Source: Onchocerca lupi (lineage: Eukaryota > Nematoda > Chromadorea > Rhabditida > Onchocercidae). Taken from it: DNA of 64,000 bases. Shown in pieces: positions 27,360 through 40,600 of the stretch; position 1 is the first letter of the stretch; the number at the start of each line of letters is the position of its first letter. A program made the translations under genes and the position numbers. The notes beneath the pieces are model-generated. The model had not been told where the DNA came from. It did not search any database and was given only the letters and a program-made list of their open reading frames with translations. The stretch covers positions 186,001-250,000 of the forward strand of contig JAOVVO010000018.1 in the NCBI GenBank assembly GCA_028564675.1, in the 5' to 3' direction.

Positions 27360-27850
27360 AAAAAAAGAGCTAACATCCTTCTTTTTTTGTTTTGAATATG
27401 ACTGCTCGATTTGTTCCTCAAGATCTTGCATTTTCGTCGCATTCTCAGCTTCTTTTAGTACAAATTGACATATTTTTTGTTCGGTATCTATTTTAAGACG
27501 TAGGAGTTGCTAAAATAAAATTAAGCATGTCTCTTTGGAAAATGCAAATCAGAAGAATGACAAGACTGCGAATGAGATGAACTTTCGTTTGAGTATATTA
27601 TCACTGGAAACATCTCATTGAAAATCGCGAAAAATAGTTACTAACGACTGAAATAATTTGAAAAACAATGAAAAAGAAAAATGTTCCACAGAAGAAGCTT
27701 CATAAATGTTATTATAATTTACTTCTTCCAAATGCTCGATATAGGTGAGCACTTGTTGGACGAGCTCTCTCTGTTTTATAGTCAATGATGCTGATCGACG
27801 CAAATTGATTAGTTCACACTTCCGATTGCAAATTTCTCCAAAATCCTGCG

Positions 27851-27912
<62 letters not shown>

Positions 27913-30900
27913 GAAAGAAAGTATTTCTCTCCTAAACATTTTCAAACAAATATCTTCTTGTTACAAGCAAACCAATTCTTTCAAAATCTTACTGGTACAG
28001 ATGACATTTGACTAAGAAATGTGCACTCTTCCTCTTCACTGATCCACAAATCAGTCATCGTATTCTTGCTTACTAACTCTTTCAGCATTTGACGTTCCTA
28101 AATAAAGCTCAATACAGAATCTCTTAGTAAAATAATGATAATAGCCTCTGTATCACTTTTGCTTTCATTTTCATGATATAATTGCAAAAAGATTCTAGTT
28201 AATTCAACATGAACACTCAAAATAAAAAATGCACCTAAATAAGAGTGAAAAAAAAATTAACAACCAAAAAACCAGAATGTATTAGTAATTATTACAGATT
28301 GGTTATCGTCGCTCGTTTCACGTAAAAATGTAAATGAGCATATGAGAAGGATACGCGCAAAGATTAAAACGAAAAATTCTTGTCCTTTCATATGAAACGC
28401 ACTTTTCAAATTGCAAATGAATCACGCATTTTTTCGTACTGTCAGATAGTAACCGCTAATTACAAATATTGCATTTTCAGAGTATCTAATTTCAGTTACA
28501 ATAGGGAAAAAAAACTCTAGAATCTCGACTTTCTCAATATCCTGACAGTAGTAATCGTATACTGGCTGGATAGCATACCTACTGATATTGATTAGATTGG
28601 ACGATTCTACAACAGCCATCTGAAAATTATCATGATGATGACTATCAATGTATTCCGTGTAATCTAGTCCGGACTGTTACATTATCGCTAATCAAAATTT
28701 CGATGCCTTCATTGATTCATGGATAGAGCATATTCCTCTATGTACTAACTACAATCACCCATTATCTTATATATTTCGATGAAATGTTGTAATGAAGTAT
28801 CCATGCAAGATTTAGCAGGTAATACAGTTAGCTAACCATTATGAGTTAAGAAAAAGTATTTATGAACAAAATATGTATGCAAAAGTTTTAAAACAAAAAA
28901 GTTGGTTTTGAAAGCAAACTGAAATCAAAGCTTCACACCTCAAATTCATGTTCCATATTTTCTTTATTCTCTAGAATCTGAAATTCCAATAATTCGTTCA
29001 TTTCCTTAGATTCGATCAATTCTGCTTCCATGCTTTCCATTTTGGAACGTTGTTCCATGACCTGATCCTGTAGCCTAGCGATGCTATCCAACAATTCCAT
29101 CGTATTTTCCGACTAAACTAATAGTCACTTACAAAAGAATTATTTCCAAATAGTATCTTGAACATATTATTTCATACAAACTCGATAAGCTGTCCATTTT
29201 GATTGTTAAAAATGGAGCAATAAAACTATGATTTCCTAGATAATACTACAAGAATCTAAAGTTTCATTCTAGGCAGCTGTTTAAACTTGCAGCTTCTGGA
29301 TTCACATGCAATCTTAAGATCAGAAAACTGGAATCCAAACTGCATTTCAGACATCAAAAATTAGAACATCAGAAAATCAGGGATCTAACAGTGAACCATC
29401 ATTCTTTTTATAAAAAACTCAAGGCATCAGGATTATCATTTCAGATAATCGTCTTTGTCATTCAACCATCAACAAGTTTTGTTAGCCTCAAATAAAAGGA
29501 TTATTAAGCAGCAAATCACAGCAAGAATAGGCGCACTTTTAAGCTGCTTTAATTGAGTTTCTAATAAAACGTTATTCAACTCATAATATTTGACCGGAGT
29601 TCCTGAAATAGTAACGTGGTCAAATAGGACAACTTGACTTGAGTTAACAATTCATTTAAGAACAGTACTTATAAATTATCCATAGCACAATGCCAACACT
29701 CAATGCTATGTGCATCCTTGCAACATCAGCACGTACAAGGTGAAGTTCTTAAATCAAACTTAAATATTAGTTAACAAACCACTCTGTTTAAAGATTATTT
29801 GATTAACATGCAGCTTCTAGCTAAAAATCATTTTAGTGATCACTTATTTGATTTACTTGTAATTGTTGTTGCTCGATGACAACTTGCTGTTGAGCAATTG
29901 TTGTTTGGGCACAAATTAGCTGATGCCTTAAAAACTGATCATCTTCAAGCCCATATTCACCCGTTTTCAATGCTGATAACGTTCGTCGAAGCTGTTCACC
30001 TTCGCGAACGATCTGTTGATAACCGTTTTCAATATCTTCATCCAATGCCTGTAATACAAGTATATTAAATCTGAACTAAAAATATGTCGATGTTTGTGCA
30101 ATGCATGCTCAACCGGCTTTTTTCTTTGCTGCTTTTGGCAATAGGGAATGCCTCTGTTATATTCTGATAATTCTTTGATTTTAAATTGATTTAAATGGAA
30201 CATATCATGGAAGAGTTGTTTTCAAAATGAAACAATCCGAGAATGAATCATTTTTCTCAAGATTAAAAAAAAAATTATTTTGAGGAGTGAATACTTCATT
30301 CAAATCTTCTGTAATAGTGTTCAGCGAAATGGAGCTTTCAGCGGAACAATCAGATCCACCAAATGAAGACTGCCTATCCTCTTCAGTTTCGCCATTTTTT
30401 CGAGAAGATATGCATTTTCTTAGTCTTTTGAATTTTTGAACCAATAAATCGTAACGTCGATCCTTTTCCTGCAGTTTGGACAAAACGATCAGATGAAGCG
30501 ATTATCTAGCACTATCATCATTCCCCATAATCGAATTTATTAATTTCAATTCTATTCCTATAAATCATCACTTGATTTATTTCCACGATTATAAATTATC
30601 ATTTGCTTCGTCTTCCTTTCATCATAAATTATCATTTCTCTTATGTCCGTTATCCAGGATAGTAAAAAAATCTACATAAATAAATATATATAAATCACTC
30701 AGTAGAAAGTGCAGGAAATTTTTCTCATACGAAAAGACTTACCAAACCTGCTTGTCTCAGTGCAGTAATACACTTGGAATATTCCAGCACTTGATTTCTA
30801 TATCTGTCTAATTCTTCCAGCTTTTCAGGAAAAGCCCTTCTTTCTTTCAGGTTCTGATTGTCTTTGACCAATCTTTCATATTCATCCTTCTGAAAATTTC

Positions 30901-33900
30901 ATCCAGAAATTGGTTCGAAGAGCCGAAATTTGACATTAATACTTGCCAGTAGGATATTGAATTACACATGCGCAATAATGAAAACTGACCAACGTTAAAA
31001 AATCATCCTGCGAATGGCACAACTTCTGCTCACAGTTCTTCATTTCATTTTGAAGTATGCGATTTCGCTCAGTTAATCGACGATTTTGTTCAATCAGAGG
31101 TCGTTGGATTCGTTCCATTTCAACGATTTTTTTATTCTGTAATTGCATATACTTCTAAATGAAAATTAGTTATGAAAAACTTTTCCATAATTTTCAGACA
31201 AATTCCGATACGTAATAACGCGAAATAAATAATTTTAGCTAAGAAAGAAATGAAACTATAAATTAAAAAAATAGCAAAATAGTTAAAAGAAAGCGGACCA
31301 ATTCAGCTTTGATTTGATTCATTTCAGAATTGACAATTTCGGCATCGGCTAAACGTTTCGAAGTATCATCAAGTTTTTGTTGCCATCGTAAACGATCTCT
31401 TTCATAGTCCTCCTTGCTCATCTATTTTATAATTGTAGCAACAATAAGTGATTAATATTCAGTAATCAAGTAAAAATTGGAAATGAATGATACGTTCATA
31501 TTTTTACTGTATGTATGAATGAGGAGTGATAAGGACTGGATATTGTAGTTTTAATGGGTGACTTTTGGCGTAACGTACCAACATATATTATGCAGAACAA
31601 CACTCTTGACTATCTGATTATTAATGTTAATCATTAACTTTATGAAAACTAATACTGCTAATTACCTCTTATGAAAGATCCTGATTATAGGACAGGTAGA
31701 CAAAGAGAATTCACAGTGATCAGCTTTGAAATTTTTTTTTAAATGGAAATTAACGATACGGTCATGTACTTGGGAACTTTTTTACATTCAAACATCATGC
31801 AGCATTTCAATAAAGAACATCTCTTTTACAAGCAGTGAAGAGTTCATTTTGGGTGCTTTGAAATCAAAACAAATCTAACACATTAAGATGTAACCTCAAA
31901 TCAATGAATTCTTCACAATGATATGATTATCAACCTGATGATTGATATTTAAAGACATAATTTCAATGAATTAATGAATGCTTGCAACAGGGAACACAAG
32001 CTGATAATTCGAGTGCCTCCACCAGTATTTCGATATGAGTAAATAAAGTGAATCATGAACTTCATGTTACCGATAATTAACCATCTGTTCGGAAACTCAA
32101 AATATCAACCTCAATCATGGGTTGAATGATCATTACAAGATAATCAGTAGTGATCGATAATTGTGAATTATTTGTTTGGGTTGAATGAGATGTAGATGGA
32201 CATATGATGATAGTTGAAGCTATTTGCTAATGAGTGATTTCCATCCGTCAATTTGTTCAAAGCTCGGAATTTCTTTTCTAGCAGTAATATCTCTGCTGCT
32301 CCGCTGTGTCGGTGTGTTAAAGAGATTAAGTTGACATATTGAGTATGCCAAGACATCTCATTCGACAACTCACCAATGCTATCTCCTCAGACTTATAGAG
32401 GAGAGAAAGATTCTGTGAGACAGTCAACGAACGTTGAATGATATTGACATTTTCAAATACGATACGACATCGTGGCAATAAATGCCGATTACGCATCATC
32501 TGCTGCTGCTGCTAACTGCTATAAGATGAGCTTTAAAATAAGAATTTGATAAATGAAAAGGATATAAGTGATATGGTAGTGGTGACAACCACCAAGGATT
32601 GAAATGAGTTGCAATATGCATTACTGAGAAAAAGGAAAGAAATTAGAAATGGAAAAATCGAAAAAAGGCAAACTTCCCAATCTTCCCATACTGAAGCATT
32701 TTTAGGATGCGAGAGAGAGAGATCGAGTTAAGAGAAGTGTTAACAGGCAAATAATTTACGATAAGGTAAGAACGAAGAAGTAGCAAAAAGGTGAAACTGC
32801 ATGATGTTCAGATCTGTTCCTTCCAAAGCGACCAACCAACCCTAACTACTCTCATACAGAATGATAAATTACTCTTTACCGGACATCCTCACCGCAAGGC
32901 ATTTCTAATATCAATCAAATATTATGCAAGCAACGCAGAACGATTTCGAGTTCAGATTACGTCAACATTTTCTTTTTCTCTATTTCAGCAAGTGTTCCCA
33001 CGGGATTCGTGATATTTTCAATTTTTTCTCATAGGAAACACAAACTTTATCTCAACCAACAATTCTTCCACCTATTCTTCGCATGCCACTTCATCTTGGG
33101 TGCGAAAATCGAGTGTTAAAGCGATCAGGAAAAATATAGTCGATGCTGTGGACTTAATGAATAATCCGGATAAATGGGACTGAATGGCTAATGCATTTGA
33201 AAGACGCATTTTTTCTACGTAAATCATTTGAAAATTTGACAAGATAGGAAAATGATTCATCTAATAGCTCAGTTAGCAAAGATTGTAATATTATGAACGA
33301 AAAATAATGACCGATCAACAGTCCCAATTACTTAATGCTCCAGTTAGTTTGACTAAATTTTAATACTTGTTTCAAAGAATCAAAAGCACAACGAACAGTT
33401 ACAAATTTGACTTTTCTGATAAAATTCATTGTCACTCCGCTCAACATATCTCTTTTGTGCATTATGATTAATGCGATTGACAAAATAGAATCGGAAATAA
33501 GTTTACTACAATAATAACGGTTTCATAATAGTGATAGTCTTGTATTGAACTTTTCGGTGCCTGAAGGCATACAGCACGGCAATTTTAAATTCATTACACT
33601 GCAAAATTCATATTACGTGTCATACGAAAATAGTCAGCATTACTGATTATCTTCATATATGATGGCCTTAGAACTATCTCATTTAAAATTATTCAGGACT
33701 AGGCTAAGCAGAGAATAAATTTTATAGCGCAATATGTTTGAAATAAAAGAATGAAACTTCTCGAATCTATTATGATAAATTACTTCAATACCTGATATAT
33801 GTCAAACTCCTAATTTCATCCAGGAATAAAACTGCGGCATGACTTTTGCACTTAAGATATTTGCACTTGCCAGTCAGTCGGAGTGGATGTGCCCCAAGTG

Positions 33901-34073
33901 AGGCCAAGATTCTAAACAGCGTATGATTTCAACGTAACAAACAAAAATGAAAACGAAACCATTGTGGAACTGCCAAACACAGAATTCTGTTGTTTTTGCA
34001 TATTCCTGACGGCATTGTTCTTCGACAATGTCCCGTAGCCACTCGATGAGGGCGAGCTACATGTCGAAGCCAT
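24991..34073 (-). CDS. Large coiled-coil protein, family not identified
   Basis: Seventeen exons join without frame breaks into 830 residues: 34073-33960, 32511-32374, 31421-31299, 31154-30990, 30889-30743, 30468-30295, 30048-29857, 29112-28939, 28097-27993, 27845-27723, 27509-27375, 27065-27000, 26817-26705, 26560-26458, 26382-26219, 25959-25710 and 25197-24991. The N-terminus is serine- and glutamine-rich (MASTCSSPSSSGYGTL, QQQQ). Nearly all the rest is charged heptad-type sequence, such as LIEQNRRLTERNRILQNEM and SMSKEMGKLRYLLQQKDEQ. A serine-rich break (SSFGGSDCSAESSISL) sits near residues 270-280. There is no signal peptide, transmembrane helix or enzyme motif. Such proteins usually act as cytoskeletal, centrosomal or Golgi scaffolds; that is inference. 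Fourteen of 16 introns are phase 0. The ATG lies 18 bases after a TTTGCAG acceptor. Confidence 0.85.
25198..25709. other. Last intron of the coiled-coil gene with an antisense open frame
   Basis: This intron contains a plus-strand open frame of 141 codons at 25259-25684. It has no recognisable domain, spans the whole intron by chance-like composition (many F, S, K, I), and has no splice or promoter support. I treat it as non-coding. Confidence 0.6.
27324..27357. repeat. Poly-A tract of about 34 bases
   Basis: Run of A on the plus strand, hence T on the transcribed strand. It sits 18 bases downstream of exon 11 of the coiled-coil gene, inside the following intron. Confidence 0.9.
27851..27911. 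repeat. Poly-A tract of about 61 bases at a 3' splice site
   Basis: On the minus strand this reads as about 61 T followed by CGCAG and exon 10 of the coiled-coil gene (starting at 27845). The run therefore forms the entire polypyrimidine tract of that acceptor. Confidence 0.9.
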
Positions 34074-34091
34074 CTGATGTTTTTTGATGGT

Positions 34092-34098
34092 CTGCAAA
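34092..34098 (-). promoter_or_regulatory. Likely spliced-leader acceptor of the coiled-coil gene
   Basis: A TTTGCAG acceptor ends 18 bases before the first ATG of the coiled-coil gene, and no upstream coding exon connects to it. This fits spliced-leader trans-splicing in nematodes. A conventional 5' untranslated intron is the alternative. Confidence 0.5.
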
Positions 34099-34690
34099 GC
34101 AAGTTTTAAGACCGAAATTTATATTTCAAAATACGATTAGCATGTGTGCGATTTAATGTTCTTGAAATTACTGCTTTAGCAAAGAAAGTTGAGATTGCCA
34201 GCATTTTCAGCCTGAATTTCGGTTAATTCTGAAATTTTCTGGATCATACTAATCTCTTTGAACTAAATCAGTAATGAACAAAATGATATATAAACAACTG
34301 CGCAATGTTGACAGCAGCACTCGTTCGTTGCAACAAATATAACAGAACTTCAAATTTCATTATATCTGGTCCAATATTATTGTTATCATGCCAAAAATAA
34401 ACATAAGAATGGTGAAGTGATAGTGCATGATGTACTTCTCAACGCAATCATTGATGATTCTATTTCCACTAATGACGCAAATGGTAATCAAAAAGAACAT
34501 TGTGAATGACACTGATCAACATTTTATGTCAAAAATCAATTGGATAAAGATAAACGATGCGACAGTACAGTAATCTACTATGGATTGATTGTGATTTTCA
34601 TTCCATTATAATTTCGGTGAATATTATCCATGTGGATAATATTTAAGTGAAATAATAACGGAATCAAACTCTGTTTAGAGAATCAAAAAG

Positions 34691-35032
34691 GTGGCACGAA
34701 GAAGGACGATGCAATGTAAGAAATTTGCGCCTGCTCTTGTGAAGAAGGAACACTATTACACCGTGTGCTCCGTCGGTCGTACCATATATATAGCCATTTC
34801 CTGTACTGGAAAATGCTATCGAGTGAGCAACTGGGAACTGGGTGCCGAAATACATAAAGTGAAACAACCCGGAGCAATAGCCATCGTTGCCCAGACAATA
34901 AGCAGGGAAGAATTAACTGATTTCACCGAGACAACAAGCAGCTTTACTGGCTTCTATGAAAATGTCTCTATTATCCAAGTAAACAGCCTTATCCATACAG
35001 ATTGCACTGCTGTCCACAACATTTGCATTTGA
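34691..35032 (+). CDS. Unsupported 113-codon open frame
   Basis: Single uninterrupted frame with an ATG, basic start (MARRRTMQCKKF) and mixed composition. A second, shorter frame follows at 35062-35256. No domain, signal peptide, splice site or leader acceptor supports it, and the opposite strand is equally open. Probably chance, listed because it is the longest frame in this intergenic region. Confidence 0.15.
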   Translation: MARRRTMQCKKFAPALVKKEHYYTVCSVGRTIYIAISCTGKCYRVSNWELGAEIHKVKQPGAIAIVAQTISREELTDFTETTSSFTGFYENVSIIQVNSLIHTDCTAVHNICI

Positions 35033-36050
35033 TCAGGCAAAACTCTTAAAAGGTCTGTGCTATGGCTTGGGCTAAACACCTCTTGATGACATGTCCAAAA
35101 AAGAAACAAACGGCTGCAATATTTCTTTCAGTCAACAGTTGTAACAGTCTCTCAAACCGATGCAGAGTACTGATGCGAATTCGTTCTACTTCATATACTG
35201 CGGATGCCACCATAAAGGAAACGCAGTTTTTACTAGAAAAGCGAAGGCAGACATGAAAACGGAAAAAGGAGTTGTATGAATCAAAGGAAAGTTTTTTGAT
35301 TATGGTGGACGATTTTGATGAAAAGGAAACATATGGGAAAGTTAAAAGCGTGAAAAACACTCATTACATAAAAGTTATGTAAAAATCTCCGACGAGTTCA
35401 AATTTAGTTACTTTTCATACTCAAATTTGTTGGAAATCACATTAACCATTCACTGATAAAGGATATGATGTGATTTTGTTCTGAATGATTTTTATCAATA
35501 ACATCACATTACATATATATATATAATATTCATTCTGCTTATTCTTATTTTGTTTCTAACCTGGAAATAACAAGAAAAAGTATCGACCCACAAAAAAGTT
35601 GATTTTTTGGAGTGCAAAGAGTAGAGTTCAATAGAGTAACAATGGGAAGGAAGGAGTAGTGAAAGTTAAATATTAAATGATTCAAAATCAAACCATTATA
35701 AATTAAGCAATAGTTGCAGAAATAAGGCAGAAATGGAATGGATTAATGAAAATACTCCGGAATAAGTCCGAGAAGAAATCAGCATTGATTTTTTATTGCT
35801 GCACTTTTATTTGAATCGGATTGGATGGCGAGATTATTGTTTGCTACGTCGTACAGGCAAATAATTTAAATTCTATTATCGTTTAAAATAAATTCTGATC
35901 ACATTTCTGATAACAAATTGGTGTGCGTCAATCAGATGGCGATCTACAAACTGTGTCCTTAATAAAAAAAATATCAGATGCAGAAAACATGCATTGTGAA
36001 GCAGAATTTCAATGTAATGAAAGCATTCAATTATCTGCCCCGGACAAGAC

Positions 36051-36250
36051 GACTGAGTGGTACCAGAACTATTACATGGATGTATACAACTGATAGTAGC
36101 TTTAAGAGTATCATATCTGAACGCTTCCATTGTTAATTGGCAATAACTGTTAACAGTCCTAGAGATTACTCATTACAAGACCACTGCTGGATAAACCCAC
36201 GTAAAAAATCATAACTGTGATAAAAGTGAATTATCGTGATTAATTACTCA
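36051..36250. repeat. Dispersed repeat, copy 1
   Basis: 36115-36250 is identical over 136 bases to 51357-51492. The adjoining 36051-36095 is about 87 percent identical to 50421-50465. In this copy the two parts are only 19 bases apart. The core contains the 12-base palindrome ACTGTTAACAGT. No coding domain was recognised; it may be a piece of a non-autonomous transposable element. Confidence 0.9.
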
Positions 36251-37672
36251 TACAGAGTTTACCAGTTACTTTATTATTCCATCTCAAATTGCACCATAAT
36301 TCTAGCACATGTTTATTATTATGAGTAAGGGAAAAAAACTAAAGTTAAATTTTAATCTATTTGGGTGTGTCGATGAGTGCTTTTACTTAGTTGTGAAATC
36401 CAAATATCGCTGGATTTTTAAGGTCGATATTTTTTTTTTATCGATTGAAAATTTGAGAGGTATCATAAACTGTCAGCAAAAAAGTGCTCTTGAAAGCTCA
36501 CGTTTCGAATCCGAATTTTTAAATTGTTCGAAATTTTAACGTTTGTTTTATTTAAACACAAAAAATTTTGATTCGCTTACTAAGAAGTGTAAATAGCAAG
36601 AAGCGGTTAACACATTAACATTTTACAAATGTGTGGTGGGATACCCGTATTTTCAAGCATTTCAAGCTTCTTAATTAAGACCTTGAAAAACAAAAATTGA
36701 AGATAAAAATTAATTTGAAATGATTAACAGAGAGAGAATGCGAATCCATGGATCATGCAGAAATGACGACACTTGCTCTACCATTGGATTTGGTCGTTTT
36801 TTTTATCCAATAATTTGAAATTCTACAGAAGGAATGGTTTTAGAAAATAGCTATCACAGTAACTGATCATTCAAGCTTTCACTGTTCTCTTCTCTTAATA
36901 AAATGAACTGATTCAAGAAACACATCTATTAGATGGAGATTAGCGTTTGTCTCCAAAAGTGAAAAAAATTAGCAAAATGATAGAACGGGACATAGAAATG
37001 ATCGAAATTACCATGACAATACAATGAGGATGTTAGGGTAACATTGTCCAGAAAAACTGGTATAAAAAATGATCAAGAAAAGAGAATAATGCGTGAAATC
37101 TCGAATTTAGATGCGATTGGGTGGAACGAGGAGTAGAAAAGGAAAAGAGGTGACAGAGGCAATTGCTGGTGAACATCCTTGACCTCATTATAATTTTCAT
37201 GCTTCTATTCAAAAGAAGTTTCAAATTAATGCAACACACTCCTACATCGATATATAAATAAGAACATTTGTTCACCCACGTATGAAATATAAAGTCAAGT
37301 AATGTCGCAAATTAAACGACGAATTGATCGCCAATCTAAACATTACTTGAGAAACGCTGGAAATATCATCCACTTATCCATTAGATATTGATATGCTTAG
37401 GATCCATCCTTTGCATCAAAATACAAATATTCCCATATCGAATATCTCCACCCCATAATAATTTTCACTTTGTCGAGATAGTTCATTGGCCAGGTCAAGT
37501 TGTCGTATTTAACAAAAATCCGAAAAATTTGCTGCTTCCTTTCCATTTCCTTACACCTTAGTTACAGCATGTCAAAGCAATAAGCACTAGTAACAGTGGT
37601 GTCAAACGTTGCAGATTCATTTCACGTCGCTTATTTCTCGAAACACGTGTTACTAGATACCTCTGAAACAAG

Positions 37673-40600
37673 TTGAAGTTGCGCTCATTGATCCCATCCA
37701 AGCCATGCTCATCCCACCATCCGATCGATACGAATGACCTCTACCATCAGTCGGACTCGATGACCCTCAGCATAATGGGGCAAACTTTCTATCGAAAAGT
37801 GAGAGTTCATTCTGTCCCGCAGGTATATATACATACTGTCCCTCTACAGAGGTAGATAGAAAAATTGCCCAGAAGTAGCGGTCTCATATCAATGGTCGTT
37901 GTCTGAATAATATGCAAATATAATTTCTGCAAGGACATCTTTATATGATCTTTATATGATGTAGACTGTGGACAAAGATGCACGTATGACATTAATAAAC
38001 GAGCATATGGAAATATCTGATAGCAAGATGGCCAAGTTACGTTGTGTGATAAACGTTGGATATTTGCTCTCGGACATTCCAGCCAGAAAGAAAGTACTGG
38101 AAGATTTGGGTGTAGTTGCTCCAGAAGTATATACATATAGGTGGTATAAATGGATTTGAATGTCACTGTACCTTCTCTGCATTGATGACTGTTGATGGCA
38201 GGCTTATGATATGTCCATTTTTGCGCGTCATTTTTCCATTATTTCATTTTAGAAATCTGGAAGTCAAAAGCATCGTATATCTCTTATTTTCCGTTCAAAT
38301 ACTTTGTCAGCTTATTGTCTCATCGAATTTCATTGTTCGACAGTTTTTTTGAAATGGGATGGTTTCAAGTCAAGATGGGAAATTTTGCAATCTCGGTCTC
38401 ATGGATATCACCTTAATAACGAGCTTACGCCGTGGATGGTAAAAACTCTGCAGATTCTTAAGGTGAGATATTCTGGATGAATTCCATTTCAACCTGATAT
38501 TTTTCAAATGATATTTTATCAAACTTATTCTATAAATATTCTTCAACCTTCAAGCTCGTTCAGTTAATAGAATCGTCAGTTTGGTATTTCACTTTGCAAG
38601 TATTCATGTAGCATCTTTCAAAATCTCTTTTGTTACGATTAATTTGATCAACATCATTATGTAGACTGGATTCCAACTAGCAAGACGTTGAATTTTTTGA
38701 AGCAAAAAAAATGATGGAGCGTCAAATGAAATTATGGATTATGCTTTCACAATTCTTTTTTCGCCTCGTTTTTATTCAAAACTTTTTTCGCACCTTTCAG
38801 TTTCTGATATTTTCGGTGTCACATTTACTGTTGATCTTTGGAGTAACGACCTCCAAACTGGTAGTAATTTTAATGGCCACTAGCATTGAGCTGAAAGCTC
38901 CGGAAAGTTATTTCGAAAAAAAGTGCAGCGTTGGAAAAGGTTATCACTTTTTCGATAAACGTTGTATATTTTCTATATTAAGATTGTGAAATGCAGCATA
39001 AAATATCCATAGAGATTTATGAAAGGGGGAAATGCAATCTATTCCTTGACCTGTCAAGTAGTTTTAAGGAAATTATTTGTCAAGTCTAGTAATTGTTACA
39101 ACAAAACCATTGTTCTGGCATCAGTTTTTAGAGAAGACGTGAAGTAAGGAAGTAACAGCATCTGTAATTTGTGCCTTGTGGCTTATTCAAAACGTACCAG
39201 ATGTAATGGCAATCATTCAGTCACTGTACAAAATATGTAAATATCCAAAAGAGCGGAAAGGTGCAGTATTGATGGTAAGTTTGAAATCTTCTTTATTTTT
39301 GCTTCTTTCTTTCATAACATTCTGATTTTTATTCAGTTACTTGTAATGGAATGCTGCCGATCCACAGGCTTAGCCATTTTATTTTTCCATGTTTTCCCGT
39401 CGCTAGATCCATTGCATTGCTTGATTCTATCAGTCTCCGTGATGTTCATGCCGCTGTACTTCAAAATCAAGAGACTGATTCACTGGTTCACTGGTCTTTC
39501 GATCCGATGTTGTACGTTGCTTTTCGCTTGTTGATTGAGCAGTTAATTTGTAACTGTGAAAAAATTATTAGTAATTTATTGTGTCATTGCAAACTCTAAT
39601 GATAGCGAAAATGCAGGACCATAAAGAATAGATTGAAATTACTGGTACGTTCGAGTAGTTATTCGATACTATTTTTGATTATATTTGCTTCCTGCTATAT
39701 GTGGAGTATAACTGCCATACCCTTCTTCAAGTATATCACATTACCTCTCGGTTTAATTTTGTCATCATTTGGCTTCTGGGATTTATGGATCGATGAGAAT
39801 CATTCTATATCTAGCTACCGCCACCTGTACCAAGTATGTGAACAAAGCTTTTATCGAACTGTCAAATGTAACCTGTTTCAATTGAAAGGTAATTATGATA
39901 GTAAGCTGGAAAGCTTTGCAGAGAGCAACAGTTCCTGTTCATTTCATTTTCTCCTGATTCTTCGGCAATTAGTTTTTTGCAGCTTAAATATGGAATACGG
40001 AAAATGAGTTCAATGACACGACTCATAGTGTCGATATTACGCATATTAACTTCAGTTTCAATCGTGTGGATTGTAAAGCTCCGATATTTACCATTTGAAG
40101 CTGTGAAGAAATCGCTGATTGAAAATATATTTTTCTCAGAAAACACCATCGCTTTGTAAGCCCTTTTTTATATTGTTTAGTAAATTTGAATAGTAATGCG
40201 ATTGAGGTATCTTTTATAGCTGAAATCACAAATTTGACGATAAAAGCAGATATTATTTGCTCTAAGTTTTATAAATTTATCAGTTGTAATATTCTGCCTT
40301 TTCACTTTCATTTTTGCTTGAACTTATTAATTCAGATATATTCTCGCTCTATGGATCATTTTCCTGAATTTCTTCTTGCGATTTATAGCGCGTCTATTGT
40401 CGGCAATGTCAATGCGGGTCCTCGCAGCACTACATCCACTCCTGATTATTGTACCACTGCTTATGATGATCTTTACTGGGACGTGTTTTATCAGTCCTGC
40501 ATGTGCCATTCTTGGATATCTGTCTCTTTATGATTTACGATGGCACTGTTTGGCTTGGGAGGCGTCGCAAGAATCACTGCAGGAGAGATGTTTTAGTGTT

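Larger units (their letters stand above)
34099..37672. other. Intergenic region between divergent genes
   Basis: Separates the minus-strand coiled-coil gene from the plus-strand chitin synthase, so promoters of both may lie here. Contains one copy of the dispersed repeat (36051-36250) and a (TA)n run near 35515. A plus-strand frame of 113 codons at 34691-35032 has no recognisable domain. Confidence 0.5.

Noticed and set aside
28422..28619. Minus-strand 65-codon frame between coiled-coil exons
   Set aside because: Not coiled-coil in character, and the exons on either side join in phase without it.
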